Of a stretch of DNA of 51,904 bases, positions 33,314 through 42,251 are shown in pieces. Position 1 is the stretch's first letter, and every line of letters starts with the position of its first letter. The notes beneath the pieces are model-generated. The model had not been told where the DNA came from, ran no database searches, and worked only from the letters and a program-made list of their open reading frames with translations. Position numbers and translations under genes: made by a program. The DNA comes from CAYNYF01 sp964401385. Its GTDB lineage: Bacteria > Planctomycetota > Phycisphaerae > SM23-33. The stretch lies in the NCBI GenBank assembly GCA_964401385.1, contig CAYNYF010000023.1:1-51904 (forward strand), read 5' to 3'.

Positions 33314-34627
33314 CTACATCGGTTCCTTATCCACCAGCATGAACTTCAGCTCGGCCTCCGCGGCCAGCTCGCCCGCGACCATCGCCCGGCACCGGCAGTG
33401 CCCGGTGCGGGTGCGGACGTGCAAGGCCACGGCCTCTATGACGAGCTGGTCTCCGGGTCGGACCGGGCGTCGAATCCTCCCCCGATCCAGGCTCACCAGG
33501 AAGGCAACCTTTCCGGTGTGCTCCAACCGCTGGCTCAGCAGGATGCCGGAAAGCTGGGCCATCGCCTCCAGGATCATCACCCCCGGCATGACCGGCTCGC
33601 TCGGGAAGTGGCCCTGGAAGAACGGCTCGTTGATGGTGACGTTCTTGATGCCGACCGCTCGCCGGTCGTCCTCCAGCTCGATCACGCGGTCGATCAGAAG
33701 GAACGGATACCGATGCGCCAGCAGCAGCATGATCTGTTTGATCTCGAGCTGCGGTTGGCGTGTGAGGGCCCGGGCCCGCTCGCTGGCGGTGATCTTTTCC
33801 ATGAGCTTGCGAACGAGCTGGTGGTTCAGCCGGTGACCGCTCTTGTAAGCCACGATTCGCCCGCGAAGCGACCGTCCCAGCAGGGCCAGGTCGCCGAGGA
33901 GGTCGACGATCTTGTGCCGGACGTGCTCGTCGTTGAAGCGAAGCTCATTGTCCACCACTCCCTCCGGACCCATGACCAGCAGGTCCTTGGCAGTCAGGTG
34001 CTGGCCCCACCCGCGGGCCTGGTATTCTTCGGCTTCTTCGGCCAGCAGAAAAGTCCGGGCCGGAGCGATCTGCGAAACGAAGTCGTCCGCCCCCACTCGG
34101 AACCCGAGCACCTGCCGGCCGATGCTCTTGACCGAGCCGTAGTCCAGGTCGAAGAGAATGTCCAGGAATTCGCCCCCGCCGGGAAGCACCGCGAGCATCG
34201 CATCGCCTTCGGAGACGGAAATCGGCGTGTCGATCGTGAAGACCTTCTTTTCGGCCTGCTGGTCTTCGATTCCGGCCCCCACCAGGGCGTCGGCAAAGGG
34301 CTTGGCCGAGCCGTCGGCGTCGGGGGCCTCGGCCGTGTCCATTTCCACGAGCAGGTTGTCGATGCCCAGGCCGTTGATCGCGGCCAGCACGTGCTCGACC
34401 GTCTCGATGGAGACCGTCTCGTCGCGCAGCGACGTTCGCGGGCGCTGCTCATTGGCCAGGTTATTGATCGTCGCGCTGATTCGAACCGGCTTGGGCAGGT
34501 CGGTCCGGACGAACACGATGCCGGCGTTGGTCTGTGCCGGACGAAATCGCACACGAGCTGGTACGGAGCTGAACAGTCCGCGCCCGCTGACTTCAACCGG
34601 CGCCTGGATGGTTCGCTGACGACTCAA
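33314..34627 (-). CDS. lpxC-fabZ: Fused LpxC deacetylase and FabZ dehydratase
   Basis: 437 residues with two enzymes. Residues 1-285 are LpxC, the zinc deacetylase that commits UDP-acyl-GlcNAc to lipid A; zinc ligands are His79 in ETVEHVLAA and the His/Asp of FNDEHVRHKIVDLLGD, with YKSGH after them. Residues about 290-437 are FabZ, the hydroxyacyl-ACP dehydratase, with LLAHRYPFLLIDRV and GVMILEAMAQ carrying the catalytic His and Glu. The fusion is known from several phyla. TTG 34627 is the best start: it puts the first zinc His at 79, as in E. coli, and AAGAAGG precedes it. It overlaps lpxD by 35 bases. Confidence 0.93.
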   Translation of the reverse strand: MSRQRTIQAPVEVSGRGLFSSVPARVRFRPAQTNAGIVFVRTDLPKPVRISATINNLANEQRPRTSLRDETVSIETVEHVLAAINGLGIDNLLVEMDTAEAPDADGSAKPFADALVGAGIEDQQAEKKVFTIDTPISVSEGDAMLAVLPGGGEFLDILFDLDYGSVKSIGRQVLGFRVGADDFVSQIAPARTFLLAEEAEEYQARGWGQHLTAKDLLVMGPEGVVDNELRFNDEHVRHKIVDLLGDLALLGRSLRGRIVAYKSGHRLNHQLVRKLMEKITASERARALTRQPQLEIKQIMLLLAHRYPFLLIDRVIELEDDRRAVGIKNVTINEPFFQGHFPSEPVMPGVMILEAMAQLSGILLSQRLEHTGKVAFLVSLDRGRIRRPVRPGDQLVIEAVALHVRTRTGHCRCRAMVAGELAAEAELKFMLVDKEPM

Positions 34628-35639
34628 GAGCCTTGACCTTCTTTTCCAACTGTTTGACCCCCTGGTGCAGCTGCGACAGCCGAGCGAACAACTGGACGCT
34701 CCGCAACCATGTGCGCGCGTCAATGGCGGGAATGCCGGAGACCGCCGCGCCGTCGGGGGTGTCCTGGGCGATGCCGGAATGCGCCGCCGACTGCACGTCG
34801 GCCCCGACGGTGATGTTGTCGCGAACACCGACGTGCCCGCCGAGAACCACGTGGTCCTTCAGCACGGTGCTGCCGGCGATTCCGACCAGCGCCGCCAGCG
34901 CGCACGAGCGCCCGATCTGGACGTTGTGAGCGACCTGAACCAGGTTGTCGATCTTGGTGCCGTCGCCGATGCGGGTGGCGCCGAACTTGGCCCGGTCTAT
35001 GCAACTGCACGCGCCGATGTCCACGTCGTCGCCGATCTCCGCGATACCCGTGTGCGGGATGCGATGATGCCGGCCGTCGGCAAAGTAATATCCGAAGCCG
35101 CTGGACCCGATCACGGCGTTGGGGCCGATGCGGCAGCGCTGTCCGATGCGGCAGCGGCTCTCGACGACCGTTCCCGGAAGCAGGATGGTCTTGTCGCCGA
35201 CGGTCACGTCTGCGCCGAGGACGGCGTTGGCGCAAACGGTTACGGAGTTCCCCAATCGCGTCCGGTCGCCGATGACGGCGCCGGGGCCGATTGCCACGCC
35301 TTCGCCGATCTCGGCGTCCTCGGCCACAATGGCCGTCGGATGGCTGCCGGCGCCGGGAAGATTCTCCACTTCGCCGATCATCGCCAGGACCTGGTTCATG
35401 GCCGCAGGGACGTTGTCCACGCGGATCACCGGCATCGGAGCGGCCGGCATGTCGCGTGCGAGGATCGCGGCCGCGGCCTTGCTTTCGACAAGTTGGGGTG
35501 CGCGGCGGCGGTCGAGGACGAAGGTCAGCTCATCCGGGCCCGCCGACCGCAGCGAGGCAACACCGGTGACCACGGCCCCTCCCTCGCCTTCGAGTTGTCC
35601 GCCGAGCCGCTCGGCCAGTTGACGAACCGTCAATCTCAT
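34593..35639 (-). CDS. lpxD: UDP-3-O-acylglucosamine N-acyltransferase LpxD
   Basis: Third lipid A enzyme, adding the amide-linked acyl chain. 348 residues. The N-terminal uridine-binding domain begins RLTVRQLAERLGG and includes ADGRH-containing FGYYFADGRHHRIPH in the helix; the beta-helix has hexapeptide repeats from about 100. The catalytic His is in DNLVQVAHNVQIG, and a C-terminal coiled helix (QLHQGVKQLEKKVKALES) ends it. Of two in-frame ATGs I chose 35639, since AAAGGA is eight bases upstream and the family begins there. It follows skp after 189 bases and overlaps lpxC-fabZ. Confidence 0.93.
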   Translation of the reverse strand: MRLTVRQLAERLGGQLEGEGGAVVTGVASLRSAGPDELTFVLDRRRAPQLVESKAAAAILARDMPAAPMPVIRVDNVPAAMNQVLAMIGEVENLPGAGSHPTAIVAEDAEIGEGVAIGPGAVIGDRTRLGNSVTVCANAVLGADVTVGDKTILLPGTVVESRCRIGQRCRIGPNAVIGSSGFGYYFADGRHHRIPHTGIAEIGDDVDIGACSCIDRAKFGATRIGDGTKIDNLVQVAHNVQIGRSCALAALVGIAGSTVLKDHVVLGGHVGVRDNITVGADVQSAAHSGIAQDTPDGAAVSGIPAIDARTWLRSVQLFARLSQLHQGVKQLEKKVKALESSANHPGAG

Positions 35640-35828
35640 CTCCGCCATCCTTTAGGTCACATGATAGCGTGGCAACTGCGACCCGACAAGAGCCCCCCGC
35701 GACGGGAGTTTGCTCCGCCTCCAGCAATGTGCCCGGCTTGTCCGTCGGCGGTCCGAGGCCGGACGAGCTGGCTTGCCCCGTTCTGCTGTGGGCCCCGGAC
35801 CAAATGCCGGATCGGCCGGACGAGCGGA

Positions 35829-36440
35829 CTATCTGTTTGCCTCGCGGTACTTTTGGTTGACCCGTTTCAGCACCGCCTGGGTCAGGTCCAGCTCGTCCTT
35901 GGCGTATAGACATTTGCGCAAGGCGATCTTGTTGAGCAGTTCGCCCGTGGACTGACTGGCAATGTCGACGCCCTCGCGGTGGATGACCACGTCGAAGCCG
36001 CGCCCCTTGGCCTCGTCGGCCACGCCGGCCAGGATTTCACGATACATCTGTTCGGTCAGCAGGCGGCGCTCGCGGCGGATCTGCTCGTCCTGTAGCTTTC
36101 TCCATACCGCCCGCTCGATGCTCAGCTTCTGCAATTCCTTCAGACGGGCCTCGTACTCTTTCGAGCCGGCGACCAGGGACTCCAGCCTTTCCCGCAATTG
36201 CTGGATCGACTTCTGGCGTCGATCGTCCTCAGCCTTGATCTGGCTGCCTTTGGCGTCGAACTTCGCGCTGAGGGCCTTGGCCTTTTCGTAGCTGTTGAAC
36301 ACGGCGATCACGTCGCACACGGCCACCCGGGTAAACGGCGCGGTCGCGGCGGCCGGGGCTTGGGCGAAGCTCTGACTGAGGAAGACAACCACCGCCGAAG
36401 CCGCGACTGCCACCACCAGTAAGATGCCGAATCGCTTCAT
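35829..36440 (-). CDS. skp: OmpH/Skp family periplasmic chaperone
   Basis: 203 residues. A signal peptide (RFGILLVVAVAASAVVVFL then SFAQA) is followed by a beta strand (RVAVCDVIAVFNSYEKAK) and a long charged coiled coil (about 55-135), the tentacles of the Skp trimer that hold unfolded outer-membrane proteins. The final strand (GFDVVIHREGVDIAS) closes the core. It lies between bamA and lpxD, the classic order in Gram-negative envelopes. A purine-rich site (GGAGAGAGAAG) precedes the ATG. Confidence 0.9.
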   Translation of the reverse strand: MKRFGILLVVAVAASAVVVFLSQSFAQAPAAATAPFTRVAVCDVIAVFNSYEKAKALSAKFDAKGSQIKAEDDRRQKSIQQLRERLESLVAGSKEYEARLKELQKLSIERAVWRKLQDEQIRRERRLLTEQMYREILAGVADEAKGRGFDVVIHREGVDIASQSTGELLNKIALRKCLYAKDELDLTQAVLKRVNQKYREANR

Positions 36441-36629
36441 CTCTTCTCTCTCCGTTCTTCAGCTCGAGACTGTTTCGATCCCTTCCAGCTTGTGCGGGCG
36501 GCATGTCCTTGTCCGTCCGGGCGTTTCGCGTACCGCGCCGAATGCCGGTTCGGTGATCCTGAGCCGTCTGCCTCCCCGCCGGACGGTCGCAGGCAGGCGG
36601 GCCCCGGGCGGGCCGACGGTCAGGGATCC

Positions 36630-38984
36630 TCAGAACACCCAGCCGAAGCTGAAGCTGATCAGTTGCGTGTCGTCATCGTCCGTTTTCTTCAGCGGGAACC
36701 CGAAGTTCAAGTCCATCGGTATCTGCCCGAAGAGTGGCACCTGTATGCGGATGCCCAGCCCGGCAGAGACGCGGTAATCCGTGATCGAGGTGTTCGACTC
36801 GACGGTGCCGCTGTCAATGAAGACGACGCCGCGGAGGTTCCTGGCGAGCAGTGGGAAGGTGTACTCGGCTCCGAGGAACATCATGAACTCGCCGCCGACG
36901 ACCTGGTCGAATCGTCCTTGTCGTGGGCTGATCCCGCGGAATTTGAAGCCGCGGATCGAGCCCAGCCCGCCTCCGTAGAAGCGCTCGAACACGGGAGCAT
37001 CGCCGCAGATGGCCCCGGCGGCGGCTCGGCCGGCCAGGATGTGCTTGCGGTCCAGCGGGTCGAGATACACGGTGTGGTAGATGTGGTAGTCGGCCACTGC
37101 CCGCCCGAAGCTGGACCCGGTCACGACCTGTTCGTAGCTGAGGCTGAGGCGATCGCCCCGCGAGGGCGCCCACCGCTTATCGGTGTTGTCGCGGACCAGC
37201 GTGCCCTTCACGCCGGCAACGCCCGTCGTCCCGGCGTCGTCCCGCACGTCCATGGGCGCCTCGGGCATGTCCAGGTTGCTCACGCGGACGCCCTCCACTC
37301 GCCCGGCCACCTCGGCGTACCATCGGTTCGGGAAGCGCCGGCCGAGACTGACCAGTCCGCCGTAGCGCGTCTCGTCGTAAGTCTCCCGCCCGGAGGTGAA
37401 CGCGAACGCCCGCGTCCCCAGCGATATCGGCATGTCCAGCAGGTACGGCTCGCGCCAGTCAATTCGGAAGCGCATGAACTCGGTGCCCGGCTCGGCCGAA
37501 ATGCTGAACAACTGCCCCGCGCCCTTGAACGCCCGCCCGCGCTTGATGTCTTCCCAGGAGCGAGGCCAGGCGAGGATGTCGAAATTCCGCTCCGTGAACG
37601 AGATGTTCCCGAGCACCCCGGCGTTGGTGGACAGACCCGCGCCGATGAGGAACTGGCCCGTCTTGGCCTCGTTCACCTCCACCAACGTGTGGCGGATGCC
37701 CGGGGCCTCCCCGAAGGGGGTAATGGTGACCTTCTCGAAAAGATTCGTATCGAACAGTTGCTGCCGCGACTCGGCGACGGCGACGGTGTTGAACAGTTGC
37801 CCCGGGCGGACGTTGACCTGGCGGCGGATGACGTTCATCTTGGTGATTCTGTTGCCGCGGATGTCAATCCGGCCCACGCGGAACTGTTCGCCTTCGACGA
37901 TCGCGTAGACCAGGTCCACCAGGGCCGGCTTCTCGCCCGGCGCCGGCTTGAGCCAGTCTGGCGCCGGCTCGCCCGGGTCGGGGTAGACTTCCTTGACCGC
38001 GACCTGCGAGTCCACGTATCCGATTTCGCCGTAGAGGGATCGAACTTTGTCCAGGTCGCGGCGGAGCGCCAGGGCGTCGTAGAACTGGCCGCGGCTGAGC
38101 TTGAGGTATCGCCGGATCTCCTGGCCGGGGAAAACCGTGTTGCCCTGGAAGACCGTTTTGCGAATCCGGTATCGGCCGCCCTCGTCCACGACGAACGTCA
38201 CCTCCACCCGCCGCTTGTCGGGCGTGAATTTCATCAGCCGGTCGACGCGCGCATCCAGGTATCCCTCCGATCGATAGAAGTTCCGCAGCTTCACGACGTC
38301 CCGTTCGACCGCCTCGCCGTCCAGCACGCCGGGGATGAACGGCCACAGCCTCGCCCGGCTGCTGATGGCGCCCCGCAGGCGACGGGCGGAGAAGGACGCG
38401 TTGCCCTGGAAACGAATCTTCCGCAGGGTCACCTTCGGGCCTTCTTCGATGGTGTAGACGGCCTCCTGCTTGTCGCGCAGGGCGGCTGCATCCAGGCTGA
38501 CCTTCACGAAGTTGTAGCCGGCCGAACGGTACTTGCTGGTAATGGCCTCGCTGCCGCGGGCGATCTGGAAGGGCGAGATCGGGTCGCCTTGGCCGAAGGT
38601 CAGAACCTGGCGGAGCTTCTTATCGCCGAGGGACTTGTTGCCCTGGAACCTGACCACGGCCACCAGCGGCCGCTCCGTGACCTTGAAGGTCACAATGATG
38701 CCTTTGTCGGTTTGGGTGGTGACGGCCTCGGCGGGGAAGAATCGGCCGCTCTCCAGCAGGCGCTGCACGTCGGCCTGCACCACCTGCTCGGAATACGGCT
38801 GCCCCGGCCGAGTCTTGACGTGGGCCAGGACGGCTGCATCTGCAAGGATCTTGTTGCCTTGGACGCGGACTTCGATCACCGTGGTCGGCAAAGGCGGTTT
38901 CGGCTGAGCGGGCAGCGGCCCAGCCGAGGCTGCGATGATCGAGGACAATACTGCCGGGAAAAGCAATCGATGAACACCCTTCAC
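36630..38984 (-). CDS. bamA: Outer membrane protein assembly factor BamA
   Basis: Omp85 protein that inserts beta-barrel proteins into the outer membrane. 784 residues. After a signal peptide (RLLFPAVLSSIIAASAGPLPAQ) come five POTRA domains, each opening with a xxxxGN strand: VRVQGNK, VRFQGNK, IRFQGNA, VFQGNT and IDIRGNR. The barrel contains the loop-6 motif SIRGFKF and ends in Phe (SFSFGWVF), the assembly signal. GTG 38984 was chosen, not the GTG at 39023: it follows GGGAGAG and opens the signal peptide. A TTGACA/TATCAT promoter precedes it. It heads the skp and lpx genes. Confidence 0.95.
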   Translation of the reverse strand: MKGVHRLLFPAVLSSIIAASAGPLPAQPKPPLPTTVIEVRVQGNKILADAAVLAHVKTRPGQPYSEQVVQADVQRLLESGRFFPAEAVTTQTDKGIIVTFKVTERPLVAVVRFQGNKSLGDKKLRQVLTFGQGDPISPFQIARGSEAITSKYRSAGYNFVKVSLDAAALRDKQEAVYTIEEGPKVTLRKIRFQGNASFSARRLRGAISSRARLWPFIPGVLDGEAVERDVVKLRNFYRSEGYLDARVDRLMKFTPDKRRVEVTFVVDEGGRYRIRKTVFQGNTVFPGQEIRRYLKLSRGQFYDALALRRDLDKVRSLYGEIGYVDSQVAVKEVYPDPGEPAPDWLKPAPGEKPALVDLVYAIVEGEQFRVGRIDIRGNRITKMNVIRRQVNVRPGQLFNTVAVAESRQQLFDTNLFEKVTITPFGEAPGIRHTLVEVNEAKTGQFLIGAGLSTNAGVLGNISFTERNFDILAWPRSWEDIKRGRAFKGAGQLFSISAEPGTEFMRFRIDWREPYLLDMPISLGTRAFAFTSGRETYDETRYGGLVSLGRRFPNRWYAEVAGRVEGVRVSNLDMPEAPMDVRDDAGTTGVAGVKGTLVRDNTDKRWAPSRGDRLSLSYEQVVTGSSFGRAVADYHIYHTVYLDPLDRKHILAGRAAAGAICGDAPVFERFYGGGLGSIRGFKFRGISPRQGRFDQVVGGEFMMFLGAEYTFPLLARNLRGVVFIDSGTVESNTSITDYRVSAGLGIRIQVPLFGQIPMDLNFGFPLKKTDDDDTQLISFSFGWVF

Positions 38985-39038
38985 TGGAAACTCTCCCGCT
39001 GCACCTGAAAGCAGTTGCCTCACAGCCCAGCGCCAGAG

Positions 39039-39066
39039 ATGATACCCGTGAGAGAAGCTGTGTCAA
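39039..39066 (-). promoter_or_regulatory. Strong promoter for the bamA-skp-lpx operon
   Basis: On the minus strand a perfect TTGACA (39066-39061) and TATCAT (39044-39039) are separated by 16 bases. The start near 39031 gives a leader of about 47 bases to GTG 38984 and rules against the earlier GTG at 39023, which would lie only 8 bases in. Confidence 0.8.
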
Positions 39067-39147
39067 TTCAACTTTCCCGGCCGGAAAGCCGGCCCCGGCC
39101 GGGGCAGGCCACGGCTGGCCTCCTCTGGGACCGGCGGGGAGCAAAGC

Positions 39148-39660
39148 ATGGACTTTCGAGACTGTCGGAGCATGAAAGTGGTTTTGGTGCCGCATTGTGT
39201 GCTGAATCAGAATTCGCGGCTGGCCGGCTGCGCCGAGCGGCCGGCGGGGGTCTCCGAGCTGGTCCGGGGCCTGATGGACCGCGACATCGGAATCATCCAG
39301 ATGCCGTGTCCGGAATTGATGGTCATCGGCCTGGATCGCGAGCACGTTCACATCCGCAGCGGCCTGGACACGCGCCCAGCCCGGGCCGCCTGTCGAGCGA
39401 TGGCCAGAGACCTGGTCTACCAGATCCGGCAATATCTGGACTGCGAGTTGAAGGTCCTGGGCGTGCTCGGCAAGAACGGCTCGCCCGCCTGCGGGGTGGA
39501 GCAGACTTGGCGGTTCGAGCCCGGCCCTGGAGCCGGCGTGTTCATCGAGGAGCTCAAGGCCGAGCTGGCGGCCGCGGGCATCGATCTGCCCCTGACCGGA
39601 ACCACGGACGCCGAGCCGGATGCGGCCCTGGCCGCTGTGGACCGATGGGCGTCCCCGTGA
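39148..39660 (+). CDS. TudS-related (CD3072-like) putative desulfidase
   Basis: 170 residues. Three conserved cysteines lie in the arrangement of the TudS/DUF523 superfamily: PHCVLNQNSR (C17), QMPCPEL (C54) and GSPACGVE (C115). In TudS three such cysteines hold a [4Fe-4S] cluster that removes sulfur from 2-thiouracil. The chain is close to the CD3072-type relatives whose substrates are unknown. ATG 39148 has GGGGAG six bases upstream; a second ATG at 39172 directly before KVVLVPHC is also possible. It stands alone, divergent from bamA and convergent with dnaB. Confidence 0.75.
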   Translation: MDFRDCRSMKVVLVPHCVLNQNSRLAGCAERPAGVSELVRGLMDRDIGIIQMPCPELMVIGLDREHVHIRSGLDTRPARAACRAMARDLVYQIRQYLDCELKVLGVLGKNGSPACGVEQTWRFEPGPGAGVFIEELKAELAAAGIDLPLTGTTDAEPDAALAAVDRWASP

Positions 39661-39707
39661 GTACGCTTGCGGCCGGAACCGACCGGCGGGGCGGGTGACT
39701 CGATCTT

Positions 39708-41150
39708 CTAGAAGCCGTAGGCCTCTTCGGAAGCGTAGTTCTCGAACCGGATGCACTCGGGCAGGAAGGTCAGCCGCACCGTGGCGATCGGCCCGTTGCG
39801 CTGCTTGGCAATGATGATCTCGGTGACGTTGTTGGGCTCGTAGTCGGGGTCGCTCACGTGATAGTAGTCTTCCCGGTGCAGCAGGATCACCACGTCGGCA
39901 TCCTGCTCGATGGCGCCGCTCTCGCGGAGGTCGCTCATGCGCGGTCGGTGTCCCTCGCGGTCTTCCGGCCCGCGGTTGAGCTGGCTGAGGACGACGATGG
40001 GGATGTTCAGCTCGCGGGCCAGGGCTTTCAGGCCCCGGCTCATGTCGGCGATTTGCTGCTGGCGGGAATCGCGCGTGCCCATCGGCGTCATCAGTTGGAG
40101 ATAGTCGACGAAGAGGCACTTGATGTCATGGCTGGCCTTCATCCGCCGGGCCTTGGCGCGGAGATGCAGGATGTTGAGTTCGGCCGAATCGTCGATGAAG
40201 ATCGAAGCCTTTTCCAGATCGCCCGCGGCCATCTGCAAGCGCGTCCAGTCTTCGGCAGACGGGTTGCCTCGCCGCAGGCGGGAAGAGTTGACCTGAGCGC
40301 GTGAGCACAGGAACCTCTGGGCCAACTGTTCTTTGGACATTTCCAGGGAGAACATCAGCACGGGGTTTCCGTCCTCGACGCCCATGTACTCGGCGATGTT
40401 GCACGCCAGGGCGGTCTTGCCCATGGAGGGGCGGGCGGCGACCACGATCATCTCGCTTCTCTGAAGCCCGGCCGTCAGCTCGTCCAGCTTGAAATAGCCC
40501 GTGGCCAGGCCCGTTACCATGGAGCCGTCGGCGTTGGAGAGGGTCTCGAAAGTATGCTGGAGCAGGTTGTCCAGCTTGACGGCGTGGTCGCCGATCTGGC
40601 GGGAGGCGATCTGGAAGATCCTGTGCTCGGCCCGGTCGAGGACCTGCGCCGGATCGTCTTGGCTTTCGTAGGCGTCCTGGGAGATTTCCTGGGTGGAAGT
40701 GATGAGCGTTCGCAGCAGCGCCTTGTCGCGGACCATGCGGGCGTAGTACTCGACGCTGGCGGTGCTGGGAACGCCCTCGGCCAGGGCGACCAGGGCGTCC
40801 GTGCCGCCGACGCGGTCCAGCAGCTTGGCGCGCTCCAACTGCTCGTTGAGCGTGACCAGGTCGATGGGCTTGCCCGCCTCGCGCATCTCCAGCAGCGTCT
40901 GAAAGATGACGCGGTGGGACGGGCGGAAAAAGTCGTCCATGCGGACGATCTGCACGACGATGTCGACGGTGCTGGCCTCGAGGATCATCGAGCCGAGCAC
41001 GCAGACCTCCGCGTCAATGGAGTTGGGCAGAACGCGTTGAGCAAGCTGGCCGGCCTGCCGGGCGGGGCTGCCATTGGCGCCGCCCGCGCTTGATGGTGGG
41101 GTGGCGCTGGGGACGGAAGAGCCGCTGCTGGTGTAGCTTCCTGTACTCAT
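39708..41150 (-). CDS. dnaB: Replicative DNA helicase DnaB
   Basis: Hexameric 5'-3' helicase of the replication fork. 480 residues. A Ser/Gly/Pro-rich first 35 residues precede the N-terminal helical domain (PNSIDAEVCVLGSMILE; PSTASVEYYARMV). The RecA-like domain has Walker A ARPSMGKTA near 241 (Ala replacing the usual Gly), CLFVDYLQLM as Walker B, QLNRGPEDR and the arginine-finger region. No intein interrupts the P-loop. AGGGAAGG precedes the ATG. It ends the pth, rpsF, ssb, rpsR, rplI, dnaB series, a widespread order. Confidence 0.96.
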   Translation of the reverse strand: MSTGSYTSSGSSVPSATPPSSAGGANGSPARQAGQLAQRVLPNSIDAEVCVLGSMILEASTVDIVVQIVRMDDFFRPSHRVIFQTLLEMREAGKPIDLVTLNEQLERAKLLDRVGGTDALVALAEGVPSTASVEYYARMVRDKALLRTLITSTQEISQDAYESQDDPAQVLDRAEHRIFQIASRQIGDHAVKLDNLLQHTFETLSNADGSMVTGLATGYFKLDELTAGLQRSEMIVVAARPSMGKTALACNIAEYMGVEDGNPVLMFSLEMSKEQLAQRFLCSRAQVNSSRLRRGNPSAEDWTRLQMAAGDLEKASIFIDDSAELNILHLRAKARRMKASHDIKCLFVDYLQLMTPMGTRDSRQQQIADMSRGLKALARELNIPIVVLSQLNRGPEDREGHRPRMSDLRESGAIEQDADVVILLHREDYYHVSDPDYEPNNVTEIIIAKQRNGPIATVRLTFLPECIRFENYASEEAYGF

Positions 41151-41273
41151 CGCCTTCCCTGGCGATGTTCCAAGCGCACGCAGTCGCGCTTGATAACCTC
41201 GCTTGCCTGGTATTTCCTCCAGGCGTTCGAGCCTTCTCCCGACGGGGTTGGCTCAAACGCTGGCGCCCTGCTG

Positions 41274-41828
41274 CTACGGTGCCTCCTCTGGGGCCGTGCC
41301 GCCTTGGTCCTGCTCGGAGGAACCTTCGTCTTCGCCGGCCGCGTCGCTCATTTCGCCAGGGGCGGACTCCTCTTCGCCGCCTTCCCGCAAAGGCACCACC
41401 CACACGCTGATGCCACAGCCAACGTCCTGACCGAACGCCACGGTCACTTCGTACTTATCAAGCTTCCGGATGGGCTCGTCAAGCAGAATCTCCTGAGGCT
41501 CGAGGATAATCCCTTCTTTGGTCACCACGGAGGCGATCTGGGCCGGTCCAATGGACCCGTACAGATGCCCCTCCACGTTGGCGCGGGCGAAGATGGTGAA
41601 CTCCTTGCCCTGCAAGACCTTCGCCCGGGCCTCCAGCGCGGACCGCTCCTGGGCGAGTTGTGCCAGGTATGCCTGTTTCTCGGCCTCGATGGCCTTGATG
41701 TTGCCCTCGGTGGGGACGGCCGCAAGGCCTTGGGGCAATAGGTAGTTGCGCGCGTAGCCCGGGAGCACTTCCACCACCTCACCGATCTCGCCGAGCTTGG
41801 CGATGTTTCGACGCAATAGCACTTTCAT
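41274..41828 (-). CDS. rplI: 50S ribosomal protein L9
   Basis: 184 residues. The N-terminal rRNA-binding domain is standard (KVLLRRNIAKLGEIGEVVEV, PGYARNYLLPQGLA), followed by the long connecting helix and the C-terminal domain (YGSIGPAQIASVV). Some 35 extra acidic residues at the end (EEESAPGEMSDAAGEDEG) go beyond the usual 148-150. GGGAAAGGG precedes the ATG. It lies 123 bases ahead of dnaB and 108 after rpsR. Confidence 0.95.
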   Translation of the reverse strand: MKVLLRRNIAKLGEIGEVVEVLPGYARNYLLPQGLAAVPTEGNIKAIEAEKQAYLAQLAQERSALEARAKVLQGKEFTIFARANVEGHLYGSIGPAQIASVVTKEGIILEPQEILLDEPIRKLDKYEVTVAFGQDVGCGISVWVVPLREGGEEESAPGEMSDAAGEDEGSSEQDQGGTAPEEAP

Positions 41829-41936
41829 GGACAGAGCCCTTTCCCATGTGGCAGGACGCCACCATCAGCTTTTCCCGCCATCGGTCCCGGCCGGCGGGAG
41901 CGGGCCGGAGACGGGCGACCAACTTTGTCCGGTTCG

Positions 41937-42200
41937 CTACGACACATACGGCAGCAGCGCCAGGAACCGAGCGCGCTTGATGGCGCGTCGGGCGCTGCGC
42001 TGGTGCCAGGCACAGTTTCCGCTTCGCTTTCGCGAGAACATCTTGCCATGCTGGGTGGTGAGCTTTTGCAGGGTAACGACTTCCTTGTAGTCGATCTCCT
42101 CAACCTTATCCCGGCAAAAGCGACACTTCGTCTGCTCGCGATAGCGGAATTTCTTCTGGCGGAAGCCGCCGGGCTTCTTGAAGGTTCTTTTTCGCCTCAT
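41937..42200 (-). CDS. rpsR: 30S ribosomal protein S18, zinc-binding form
   Basis: 87-residue small-subunit protein that pairs with S6. The core YKEVVTLQKLTTQHGKMFSRKRSG is followed by RRAIKRARFLALLPY. Cys26, Cys29, Cys63 and His66 form a CxxC/CxxH zinc site, the metal-containing version of S18. ATG 42200 (RRKRTFKKPGG) is preferred over a GTG nine codons earlier; GGAAGGAG lies 11 bases upstream. It follows ssb by 51 bases. Confidence 0.93.
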   Translation of the reverse strand: MRRKRTFKKPGGFRQKKFRYREQTKCRFCRDKVEEIDYKEVVTLQKLTTQHGKMFSRKRSGNCAWHQRSARRAIKRARFLALLPYVS

Positions 42201-42251
42201 CTTCCGGAAGTCTCCTTCCTCGTCCACCGAATGGTTTCAAAGCATTTTTGT

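Noticed and set aside
32273..34636. 787-codon open frame antisense to lpxA-like and lpxC-fabZ genes
   Set aside because: A shadow across two well-supported genes; composition is atypical and there is no motif.
36492..39008. 838-codon open frame antisense to bamA and part of its flanks
   Set aside because: It crosses gene borders, has no domain and no ribosome site; BamA is unmistakable on the other strand.
38985..39023. Earlier GTG start for BamA at 39023
   Set aside because: It would lie about 8 bases from the predicted transcription start; GTG 38984 has GGGAGAG and opens a proper signal peptide.
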